Origin: Amorphoplanes friuliensis DSM 7358
Lineage (GTDB): Bacteria; Actinomycetota; Actinomycetes; Mycobacteriales; Micromonosporaceae
Assembly: GCF_000494755.1 (NCBI RefSeq)
Contig: NC_022657.1
Coordinates: 6,540,001-6,604,000, forward strand
Direction of reading: 5' to 3'
Length of the DNA stretch: 64,000 nucleotides
This document shows, one piece after another, positions 41,524 through 48,921 of this stretch. Numbering within the stretch: position 1 is the stretch's first letter; each line of letters opens with the position of its first letter. The position numbers were made by a program, and so were the translations under genes. The notes beneath the pieces were generated by a model that was not told where the DNA came from, did not search any database, and saw only the letters and a list, made by a program, of their open reading frames with translations.

Positions 41524-42405
41524 TTATCGGGCTGTGGGGATCTCGAGGACGGGCACATAGGTCGTCCCGTCCTGCACGAGGTGACCGGGGGCGAGCACGT
41601 AATAGGTGCACTCCCGGTTCTCGATGGCCTTCTGCATGGCCCGCTGGCGCTCGTAGTCGAACGGATCCAGCAGGAACGACGGCTCCGGCTCGGTCGCGGT
41701 CACCGGCACGGTGAAGTCGTTCTCGTAAACGAACGACCCGGGTGAGGTATGGAACGGCACGGTGGCGACCAGCACACGCAGCCGGCCGAAGCGGGTGTGC
41801 ACGCGCAGCGCGCTGTTGTCGTACTGGGTGACGCCGTCGAGCTTCTCCGCCTGGTAGGCCGAGAGGGCCAGCGCCTTGAGCGCCTTGCCGAGCCCGACGC
41901 TGGTCCACAACGACCACAGCGACCAGCCGACCCAGGTGCCGGGGGCGGCGCTCGGGGCCGCGCAGTACCCGGCGATCGGGATGGGCCCGTTGTAGTCGCT
42001 CTGCTTGGCCTTGTCGAAGACGGCCCGCATGTGCCGCTTGGCGTCCTCGTCGAAGGCGCTGGTCTCGAGGATCTCGGTGAACGCCGACTGCGGCAGCGCG
42101 GCGATGACCGCGGCCGAGGGCATCAGGATCAGGTCGACCATCACCCACTGCGGCATCGGGATGCCCCGGTCACCGAACGCGATGCCGTTCATCACGTTGA
42201 ACAGGTTGAGGAACTCGCCCGTGTCCCAGCCCTTGTCCTCGGTCGTGTCGGTGAAGTCCAGCCAACTCAGCTTGAGGCCGTACGGGACCTCGTTGAGGTA
42301 GGGACGCAGCGTCTCGTTGGAAGCCAGGTAGAACTCGAGGCCGTGGCCCAGGAGCTTCTGCATGTTGTCGGCAAAGCCGGGAAAATGAGCCTCGACGGCG
42401 GTCAT
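41524..42405 (-). CDS. Unknown protein inserted in the arginine operon
   Basis: A 293-aa soluble-looking protein starting MTAVEAHFPGFADNMQKLLG. It contains YGLKLSWLDFTDTTEDKGWD and the Trp-rich GTWVGWSLWSLWTSVGLGKA. The C-terminal part has VATVPFHTSPGSFVYENDF and ends in CTYYVLAPGHLVQDGTTYVP. I recognise no known fold or catalytic motif and no clear signal peptide. The ATG overlaps the argR stop (ATGA) and argG begins 9 bp downstream, so it is made as part of arginine biosynthesis. A structural or regulatory role for ArgG or citrulline metabolism is only a guess. Confidence 0.75.
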   Translation of the reverse strand: MTAVEAHFPGFADNMQKLLGHGLEFYLASNETLRPYLNEVPYGLKLSWLDFTDTTEDKGWDTGEFLNLFNVMNGIAFGDRGIPMPQWVMVDLILMPSAAVIAALPQSAFTEILETSAFDEDAKRHMRAVFDKAKQSDYNGPIPIAGYCAAPSAAPGTWVGWSLWSLWTSVGLGKALKALALSAYQAEKLDGVTQYDNSALRVHTRFGRLRVLVATVPFHTSPGSFVYENDFTVPVTATEPEPSFLLDPFDYERQRAMQKAIENRECTYYVLAPGHLVQDGTTYVPVLEIPTAR

Positions 42406-42899
42406 GGCTGGCTCCCTTCGGGGTCGGTACGGCTCCAAGCCGTGAGTTTCTCGGCGAGCGCGGCGCCCGGCCCGTCGCCGGAGTCGCGCGCCACCACCAG
42501 GATCGTGTCGTCGCCGGCGATGGTGCCGACGACGTCCGGCAGGCCCGAGCGGTCGAGCGCGCTGGCCAGGAACTGCGCGGCACCCGGCGGCACCCGCAGG
42601 ACGACGAGGTTGCCGCTGACGTCGACCGAGTTGAGCAGCTCGCGCAGCAGCCGGATGAGGCGGGCCGGGGCCTGCTCCACCGGGCGCAGCGCGGGCATCC
42701 CGTCCTCGGGGATGACGTAGACCCCACCGGCCTTGACGGCACGTAGCTCCTCGAGGTCACGCGACAGCGTCGCCTGGGTGACCTGGACGCCGTCGAGGCC
42801 GAGCAGCTCGGCGAGCTCGGTCTGCGACCGGACGGCCTTGTCCCGGATCAGGTCGACGATGCGCGCGTGCCGCGCGGCACGGGTGCCGGGCCCGGTCAC
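42402..42899 (-). CDS. argR: Arginine repressor
   Basis: A 165-aa ArgR. The N-terminal winged HTH (about residues 8-75) includes RAARHARIVDLIRDKAVRSQ and VQVTQATLSRDLEELRAVKA. The C-terminal oligomerisation/arginine-binding domain (about 90-155) has DRSGLPDVVGTIAGDDTILV. It binds ArgR boxes with arginine as co-repressor; two candidate boxes precede argC. GTG at 42899 overlaps the argF stop (GTGA). Confidence 0.95.
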   Translation of the reverse strand: MTGPGTRAARHARIVDLIRDKAVRSQTELAELLGLDGVQVTQATLSRDLEELRAVKAGGVYVIPEDGMPALRPVEQAPARLIRLLRELLNSVDVSGNLVVLRVPPGAAQFLASALDRSGLPDVVGTIAGDDTILVVARDSGDGPGAALAEKLTAWSRTDPEGSQP

Positions 42900-43825
42900 T
42901 GCTCTTTCACAGCCAGGAGCCAGGCCAGCAGGGCTTTCTGCGCGTGCAGACGGTTCTCGGCCTGGTCGAAGACGGCGCTCTGGGCGCCGTCCATGACCTC
43001 GTCCGTGATCTCCTCGCCGCGGTGCGCCGGCAGGCAGTGCAGCACGATCGCGCCGGGCGCGGCGGCGGCCAGCAGCTCCTTGTTGATCTGGTAGGGCCAG
43101 AACGGCGTCCGCCGGTCGATGCCGTCGTCCTCCATGCCCATCGACGTCCACGCGTCGGTCGCCAGCACGTCCGCGCCGGTGGCGGCCTCGCGCGGGTCCC
43201 GCAGCACCTGCACCGAGCCGCCCGTCGACGCCCCGATCTCCGCGGCCCGGGCGACCACCTCGGGGTCCGGATCAAAACCTTCAGGACCCGCGATCCGTAC
43301 GTGCATGCCCGCGGTCGCCCCGGCCAGCAGGTACGAGTGGGCCATGTTGTTCGCGCCGTCACCGACGTACGTGAGGATCCGGCCCTGGGTGCCGCCGAGC
43401 CGCTCGCGGACCGTCTGGAGGTCGGCCAGCAGCTGGCACGGGTGGAAGCCGTCGGTCAGGGCGTTGACCACGGGCACGTTGACGTCGGAGGCGAGCTCGG
43501 CCAGCCGCTCGTCGCCGGAGGTGCGGAACACGATGGCGGACACGTAACGGGAAACGACCCGGCCCGCGTCGAGGAGCGACTCGCCCCGGCCGAAGTGGGT
43601 GGCCTGGGTGTCCACCACGATCGCGTTGCCGCCGAGCTCGGGGATGCCGGTCTCGAACGACAGCCGTGTCCGCAGGCTGACCTTGTCGAAGAACACCGCC
43701 ACCGACTTCGGCCCGGCGAGGGGCTGGTACGCGAACCGGTCCGCCTTCATCGCCGCGGCGAGCTCGAGGACGGCGCTCTGCTCGGCCGGGGACAGGTCGT
43801 CGTCGCGCAGGAAGTGGCGGGTCAT
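42896..43825 (-). CDS. argF: Ornithine carbamoyltransferase
   Basis: A 309-aa enzyme converting ornithine and carbamoyl phosphate to citrulline. The carbamoyl-phosphate loop is FFDKVSLRTRLSFETGI (S-x-R-T-R). Also present are NALTDGFHPCQLLADLQTVR, YVGDGANNMAHSYLLAGA and the ornithine-binding HCLPAHRGEEITDEV. It overlaps argD and argR by 4 bp. Confidence 0.96.
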   Translation of the reverse strand: MTRHFLRDDDLSPAEQSAVLELAAAMKADRFAYQPLAGPKSVAVFFDKVSLRTRLSFETGIPELGGNAIVVDTQATHFGRGESLLDAGRVVSRYVSAIVFRTSGDERLAELASDVNVPVVNALTDGFHPCQLLADLQTVRERLGGTQGRILTYVGDGANNMAHSYLLAGATAGMHVRIAGPEGFDPDPEVVARAAEIGASTGGSVQVLRDPREAATGADVLATDAWTSMGMEDDGIDRRTPFWPYQINKELLAAAAPGAIVLHCLPAHRGEEITDEVMDGAQSAVFDQAENRLHAQKALLAWLLAVKEQ

Positions 43826-44979
43826 GCGAGCACCTCGGAGAGCGCCGCGACGAACGCCTCGGCCTGCTCGGTGGTCAGGATCAGCGGCGGCGCGAGCCGG
43901 ATCACGTCGGGCTGGATCGGGTTGACCAGGAACCCGGCCTCCCGCAGGGACTCGGCGAGCTGAGCCGAGATGGGCGAGGTCAGCTCGATGCCGAGCAGCA
44001 GACCGGCACCCCGGACACCGGCGATCGCCGGGTTGTTCAGGCCCTCGACACCGCGCCGGATCAGCTCGCCGACCCGCTTGACGTGGTCGAGCAGTCCCTC
44101 ACCAGCGATCGTCCGGATGACGGCGAGACCGGCGGCGCAGCTCACGGGGTTCCCGCCGAAGGTCGTGCCGTGCGAGCCGGGACCGAACAGGTCACCGGCC
44201 TTGCCGAAGGCGATGCACGCACCGATCGGCAGGCCACCACCGAGGCCCTTGGCCAGCGTGATGATGTCGGGCTCGACACCCTCGCTCTGGTGGTGGAACC
44301 AGTGCCCGGTGCGGCCGATGCCCGTCTGCACCTCGTCGAGGACGAGCAGCGCGCCGGTGGCGGTGCAGATCTCCCGCGCCGCGGCCAGGTAACCGGGCGG
44401 TGGCACGACCACGCCCATCTCGCCCTGGATCGGCTCCAGGATGACCATGGCGGTGTCCGTCGTGACCGCCGCACGCAGGGCTTCGCTGTCGCCGTACGGG
44501 ACATGGGTGACCTCACCCGGCAGCGGCTGGAAGGGCTCGCGTTTGCCGGGCTGGCCCGTCAGGGCGAGCGCGCCCATCGTGCGGCCGTGGAATCCGCCGT
44601 CGGCCGCGACCACGTGGGTGCGCCCGGTGAGGCGGGACAGCTTGAACGCGGCCTCGTTGGCCTCGGCGCCCGAGTTGCTGAAGATCACCCGGCCGGGACG
44701 CCCGGCGAGCGCGAGGAGCACCTCGGCCAGGGCCAGCGGCGGCTCGGCGATGAAGAGGTTGGAGACGTGCCCCAGGGTGGCGACCTGCTGGGAGACGGCG
44801 GCGACGATCGCCGGGTGGGCGTGACCGAGCGCGTTGACGGCGATGCCACCGAGCAGGTCGACGTACTCCTTGCCGTCCTCACCGACCACGACGGACCCGG
44901 ATCCGCTGATCAGGCCGAGCGACGGCGTGCCGTAGTTGTTCATCATGCTCTGCGACCAGCGGTCGACGAACGACGTCAT
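43822..44979 (-). CDS. argD: Acetylornithine aminotransferase
   Basis: A 385-aa fold-type I PLP aminotransferase. Landmarks are NSGAEANEAAFKLSRLTGR, GGFHGRTMGALALTGQPGKR, LLVLDEVQTGIGRTG and the PLP lysine in IITLAKGLGGGLPIGA. The ATG at 44979 overlaps the argB stop (ATGA). It makes N-acetylornithine from N-acetylglutamate semialdehyde. Confidence 0.96.
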   Translation of the reverse strand: MTSFVDRWSQSMMNNYGTPSLGLISGSGSVVVGEDGKEYVDLLGGIAVNALGHAHPAIVAAVSQQVATLGHVSNLFIAEPPLALAEVLLALAGRPGRVIFSNSGAEANEAAFKLSRLTGRTHVVAADGGFHGRTMGALALTGQPGKREPFQPLPGEVTHVPYGDSEALRAAVTTDTAMVILEPIQGEMGVVVPPPGYLAAAREICTATGALLVLDEVQTGIGRTGHWFHHQSEGVEPDIITLAKGLGGGLPIGACIAFGKAGDLFGPGSHGTTFGGNPVSCAAGLAVIRTIAGEGLLDHVKRVGELIRRGVEGLNNPAIAGVRGAGLLLGIELTSPISAQLAESLREAGFLVNPIQPDVIRLAPPLILTTEQAEAFVAALSEVLA

Positions 44980-45842
44980 GACGGGACCACCATCGTGCCG
45001 AATCCTTCCGAGGTGAACACTTCGAGCAGCGTGGAGTGGGGTTCGCGGCCGTCGACCACGTGGGCCGCGGGCACACCGCCCTGGACGGCGCGCAGGCACG
45101 CCTCCATCTTCGGCACCATGCCCGACTGCAGGCTGGGCAGCAGCTTCTCCAGGGCGTCGGTGTCGATCTTCGTCGTCAGCGAGGACGTGTCGGGCCAGTT
45201 GGTGTAGAGGCCGGGCACGTCGGTGAGCACGACGAGCTTGCGGGCGCCGAGCGCCACGGCCAGCGCGGCCGCGGCGGTGTCGGCGTTGACGTTGTGCACC
45301 ACGCCGTCGACGTCGGGCGCGACCGTCGCGACCACGGGGATGCGCCCGGCGGCGATGAGGTCGTCGACGGCCGAGGTGTCCACGTGCGCGACGTCGCCGA
45401 CCTGGCCGATGTCGACGGGCTCACCGTCGACCACGGCGTGCCGGCGGACCGCGGTGAACAGGCGGGCGTCCTCACCGGACAGGCCCACGGCGAACGGGCC
45501 GTGCTCGTTGATCAGGCCGACCAGCTCGCGGCCGACCTGCCCGACCAGCACCATCCGGACGACGTCCATCGCCTCGGGGGTGGTGACCCGCAGGCCGCCC
45601 CGGAACTCGCTCTCGATGCCGAGCTTGCCCAGCATCGACGAGATCTGCGGGCCGCCGCCGTGCACCACGACCGGTTTGATGCCGGCGTAGCGCAGGAAGA
45701 CCATGTCGGCCGCGAACGCCCGCTGCAGCTCCGGGTCGATCATCGCGTTGCCGCCGTACTTGATGACGACGGTGGTGCCGTGGAAGCGTTCCAGCCACGG
45801 CAAAGCTTCGATCAGGGTGGCGGCTTTCTCGTGGGGCGTCAC
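44976..45842 (-). CDS. argB: Acetylglutamate kinase
   Basis: A 288-aa amino-acid kinase. Landmarks are VVIKYGGNAMIDPELQRAFA, PVVVHGGGPQISSMLGKLGI, NVNADTAAAALAVALGARKL and GGMVPKM-type LQSGMVPKMEACLRAVQGG. GTG at 45842 overlaps argJ (GTGA). It lacks an obvious long N-terminal arginine-sensing extension; feedback control may be limited, but this is uncertain. Confidence 0.96.
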   Translation of the reverse strand: MTPHEKAATLIEALPWLERFHGTTVVIKYGGNAMIDPELQRAFAADMVFLRYAGIKPVVVHGGGPQISSMLGKLGIESEFRGGLRVTTPEAMDVVRMVLVGQVGRELVGLINEHGPFAVGLSGEDARLFTAVRRHAVVDGEPVDIGQVGDVAHVDTSAVDDLIAAGRIPVVATVAPDVDGVVHNVNADTAAAALAVALGARKLVVLTDVPGLYTNWPDTSSLTTKIDTDALEKLLPSLQSGMVPKMEACLRAVQGGVPAAHVVDGREPHSTLLEVFTSEGFGTMVVPS

Positions 45843-47011
45843 GACGAGTACGCCGAGTTCTCGTGCACGTAGGCGTGCGAGAGGTCGGTGGTCCAGATCG
45901 TCGCGGACATCTCACCCTCGTGCAGGTGCACAGTGATCGTGACGTCCTTGCCGGCCAGGTCCACCTTGGAGCGGTCGTCGGCCGCCGAGCCACCGCGGCA
46001 CACCCACACACCGTTGACGGCGACGTCGATGCGGTCCGGGGCGAACGCCGCCTGGGTGGTGCCGACCGCGGCGAGGATGCGGCCCCAGTTCGGGTCGTTG
46101 CCGAACAGCGCGGTCTTGACCAGGTTGTTGCGGGCCACCGTACGCCCGACCTCGACCGCGTCGGCCTCACTGGCCGCGCCGAGCACCTCGATCGCGATGT
46201 GCTTGGTGGCACCCTCGGCATCGTCGATCAGCTGCTGCGCCAGGTCGTGGCACAGGGCGGTGACCGCGGCGGTCAGCTCCTCCTGCGTGGGCTGAACGTC
46301 GGAAGCGCCGCTGGCCAGCAGCAGCACGGTGTCGTTGGTGGACATGCAACCGTCGGCGTCGATGCGGTCGAAGGTGAGCCGGGTCGCCTCACGCAGGGCG
46401 GTGTCCAGCGCCTCGGAACCCGCGACAGCGTCGGTGGTCAGCACGACCAGCATCGTGGCCAGCGCCGGGGCGAGCATGCCCGCGCCCTTGGCCATGCCGC
46501 CGACCGACCAGCCGTCACCCTGCACGACCGCATTCTTGGCGACCGTGTCGGTGGTCATGATGGCCTCGGCCGCGCGTGCGCCGCCGTCGGTGTTCAGCGC
46601 CTTGACCGCCGCGGTCACCCCCGGCAGCAGCTTGCCCATCGGCAGCATCTCGCCGATGAGGCCGGTCGAGCAGACCGCGATGTCACCGGCGCCGACGAGC
46701 AGCGGCTTCGGCCCGCCGCGCAGCACGGCGGCGGCATGTTCGGCGGTCGCGTGCGTGTCGCGGAAGCCCTGCGTACCCGTACAGGCGTTGGCACCGCCGG
46801 AGTTGAGCACGACGGCCCGCACGACGCCGCCCTTGAGCACCTGCTGGCTCCACATGACCGGTGCGGCCTTCACGCGGTTGCCGGTGAAGACACCGGCGAC
46901 GGTCGCGTCGGGCCCGTCGTTGACGACGATCGCCACGTCGGCGCCGCCGCTGGTCTTGAGCCCGGCGGCAACACCGCTGGCCCGGAATCCCCTGGGGGTG
47001 GTGACGGTCAC
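45839..47011 (-). CDS. argJ: Bifunctional ornithine acetyltransferase/N-acetylglutamate synthase
   Basis: A 390-aa self-cleaving Ntn-hydrolase-type enzyme that recycles acetyl groups. The autocleavage site lies in GGMAKGAGMLAPALATMLVV (the M-L-A-P-A-[TL]-A-T-M-L pattern, cleavage before Thr normally; here the sequence reads APALATM, so the nucleophile Thr is the one in ATM). N-terminal FRASGVAAGLKTSG and the C-terminal GGSAADDRSKVDLAGKDV are also typical. GTG at 47011 overlaps argC. Confidence 0.94.
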   Translation of the reverse strand: MTVTTPRGFRASGVAAGLKTSGGADVAIVVNDGPDATVAGVFTGNRVKAAPVMWSQQVLKGGVVRAVVLNSGGANACTGTQGFRDTHATAEHAAAVLRGGPKPLLVGAGDIAVCSTGLIGEMLPMGKLLPGVTAAVKALNTDGGARAAEAIMTTDTVAKNAVVQGDGWSVGGMAKGAGMLAPALATMLVVLTTDAVAGSEALDTALREATRLTFDRIDADGCMSTNDTVLLLASGASDVQPTQEELTAAVTALCHDLAQQLIDDAEGATKHIAIEVLGAASEADAVEVGRTVARNNLVKTALFGNDPNWGRILAAVGTTQAAFAPDRIDVAVNGVWVCRGGSAADDRSKVDLAGKDVTITVHLHEGEMSATIWTTDLSHAYVHENSAYSS

Positions 47012-48009
47012 GGTGCGACTCCGAATACCGAGAGGCCCGCGGTTTCCGGCAGGCCGAGCATGAGGTTGGCGCACTGCACGGCCTGGCCGGCAGCACCCTT
47101 CCCGAGGTTGTCGAGCGCGCTGACCACGACGATCCGGCCGGAGTCGACGTCGAGCGTGGCCTGCAGGTGGCACGAGTTGGAACCCGCGGTGGCCGCGGTG
47201 TGCGGCCAGCTCCCGGTCGGGAGCACGTGCACGAACGGCTCTTCGGCGTAGGCATTCTGCAGTGCTTCGCGGGGGTCTCCAGGGCCCAGCGGACGTGCCG
47301 TGACCGTCGCGAGGATCCCGCGCGGCATCGGCGCCAGCACCGGCGTCATCGACAGCGAGGTCGCCCCGCTCGCCTGCTTGATCTCGGGAACGTGCTGGTG
47401 CGCGCCGACCTTGTAGGGCGACAGGTCACCCATGACCTCGCTGGCGAGCAGGTTCACCTTCGCGGACCGCCCGGCGCCGGACGTGCCCGACGAGGCAACG
47501 ACAACGACGTCGGCCGGGTCGGCGAGCCCGGCGGCGATCAGCGGTGCCAGCGCGAGGGTGATCGTGGCCGCATAACAACCGGTGTTCGCCACCCGGTCAC
47601 TCGCGGCGATCGCGGCCCGGTGCCCCGGCAGTTCCGGCAGGCCGTAGGTCCAGGTCCCGGCGTGCGTGCCGCCGTAGTAGCGGCCCCAGGCGTCGCCGTC
47701 CCTCAAACGGAAGTCGGCCCCCAGATCGACGACCTTCACCCCGGCGGGCAGCTGCGCGGCCAGCGCCGCCGACTGCCCGTGCGGCAGAGCGAGAAAGACC
47801 AGGTCGGCGTCGCTCAGCGTGGCCGCATCGGTCGCCCCGAGGACCAGGTCCAGCCCGGTGAGCTGCGGATGTACGGCAGCCACGGGCGAACCCGCCTGTG
47901 TGTGCGCCGTGGCCGCGACCAGATCGAGCTCGGGGTGCCCGGCGATCAGGCGCAGCAACTCGCCCCCGGCGTACCCACTCGCCCCGGCGACAGCAACCCT
48001 GATTCCCAT
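47008..48009 (-). CDS. argC: N-acetyl-gamma-glutamyl-phosphate reductase
   Basis: A 333-aa NADPH-dependent reductase. The Rossmann motif VAVAGASGYAGGELLRLIAG is at the N-terminus and the catalytic Cys lies in RVANTGCYAATITLAL. Also present are GTSGAGRSAKVNLLASEVMG and VGAHQHVPEIKQ. The ATG at 48009 has GGAGG upstream. It is the first gene of the arg operon, directly behind two ArgR-box-like palindromes. Confidence 0.96.
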   Translation of the reverse strand: MGIRVAVAGASGYAGGELLRLIAGHPELDLVAATAHTQAGSPVAAVHPQLTGLDLVLGATDAATLSDADLVFLALPHGQSAALAAQLPAGVKVVDLGADFRLRDGDAWGRYYGGTHAGTWTYGLPELPGHRAAIAASDRVANTGCYAATITLALAPLIAAGLADPADVVVVASSGTSGAGRSAKVNLLASEVMGDLSPYKVGAHQHVPEIKQASGATSLSMTPVLAPMPRGILATVTARPLGPGDPREALQNAYAEEPFVHVLPTGSWPHTAATAGSNSCHLQATLDVDSGRIVVVSALDNLGKGAAGQAVQCANLMLGLPETAGLSVFGVAP

Positions 48010-48019
48010 ACTTACCTCC

Positions 48020-48062
48020 GCATGACTATGCAAAGAACCGTATCAACGCGCATAGCCATGCG
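48020..48062 (-). promoter_or_regulatory. Two ArgR-box-like palindromes before argC
   Basis: GCATGACTATGC at 48020-48031 (GCAT-N4-ATGC) and CGCATAGCCATGCG at 48049-48062 (CGCAT-N4-ATGCG). Their centres are 30 bp apart, close to three helical turns. The proximal box touches the argC Shine-Dalgarno. ArgR is encoded in the same operon, so autoregulation is expected. Confidence 0.7.
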
Positions 48063-48091
48063 GCAAGTTTGTTGTTTTATGCGGTCACCCG

Positions 48092-48919
48092 TTAGTCGGA
48101 CTCGCCGACCTTGAGCCCGTACTGCTGCTGGAAAGCCTTGAGCGCCTCGTCCCAGGCCCGGGTGTACTCGGACGGGCCGAGCCCGGCCTCGTTACCGCTC
48201 ACCGCATCCTGCAAAAGCTTCAACAGGTCGGCGACCGCCTTCTTCTTCCCGCCGACAAAGGCCCCGAAGACCTCGGCGAAATCCTGGCCACTGAGCCTCG
48301 CGGCGTGCGCGGCTCGCGGGTCCTTCTCCAGGTTGTCGAAGATCGTCGACCAGCGCCGCGTCAGCTCGTCGGCCTGCTGCGCCCGCTGCAGCCCGAGTGC
48401 ATGGTCGCACTCGGCCTTGATCCGCTTCTCCCAATACGGACGGATCTGCTCCTGGATGAGGTCGTCCGGCTCGGCACGCACGGTGAACCGGAACCAGAAG
48501 TCGCGGCCGTCGTCGGTGAGTTTCCGCCAGTCCTCGTCGGTCCGCTTGTTGACGGCGATCTCGAAGTCCCGCGCCCGGTGCGGCTGATGGCCGCGGGCGA
48601 TCGGCCTCAGCACGTGCACGGCCGTCCGGCGCGCCCGCGGCAGGAGGACGTGAGTGAGGTCTTGAAGCTCCTCGCGGGAGTCGGCGTAACCCCGCCACTC
48701 GTAAGTCGGAAAAACCTTGAAGGTGAACGCGTCGCCGTCGGCGAGAACCCGGATCGGATCCGAGGGCTCGTGCCGGCAGCTGAACTCCCGGTCGGGGTAC
48801 GGCGGCAGGTTGATGGTTTCGTGGGTGGCGGAGAACAATTTCGTGAACCAGCCCTGTCTTCCCTCGGCACGGCCTTGGACCGGGACGTCGAACCCGGCTG
48901 TGTGCGTGTTCGCGGACAT
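48092..48919 (-). CDS. Third gene of the cyclase operon, 275 aa, unknown
   Basis: A soluble, charged protein. The N-terminal half has strands such as FSCRHEPSDPIRVLADGDAF and TFKVFPTYEWRGYA. The middle has a helical stretch (VLRPIARGHQPHRARDFEIA) and the C-terminal half is a likely coiled coil (RIKAECDHALGLQRAQQADE, then TRRWSTIFDNLE). The strand-then-helix order loosely recalls SPFH/slipin-like proteins, but I do not claim it. It starts 2 bp after the 731-aa gene, so all three minus-strand genes are translationally coupled. It has no copy of the shared Gly/Asn/Gln motif. Confidence 0.7.
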   Translation of the reverse strand: MSANTHTAGFDVPVQGRAEGRQGWFTKLFSATHETINLPPYPDREFSCRHEPSDPIRVLADGDAFTFKVFPTYEWRGYADSREELQDLTHVLLPRARRTAVHVLRPIARGHQPHRARDFEIAVNKRTDEDWRKLTDDGRDFWFRFTVRAEPDDLIQEQIRPYWEKRIKAECDHALGLQRAQQADELTRRWSTIFDNLEKDPRAAHAARLSGQDFAEVFGAFVGGKKKAVADLLKLLQDAVSGNEAGLGPSEYTRAWDEALKAFQQQYGLKVGESD

Positions 48920-48921
48920 GA

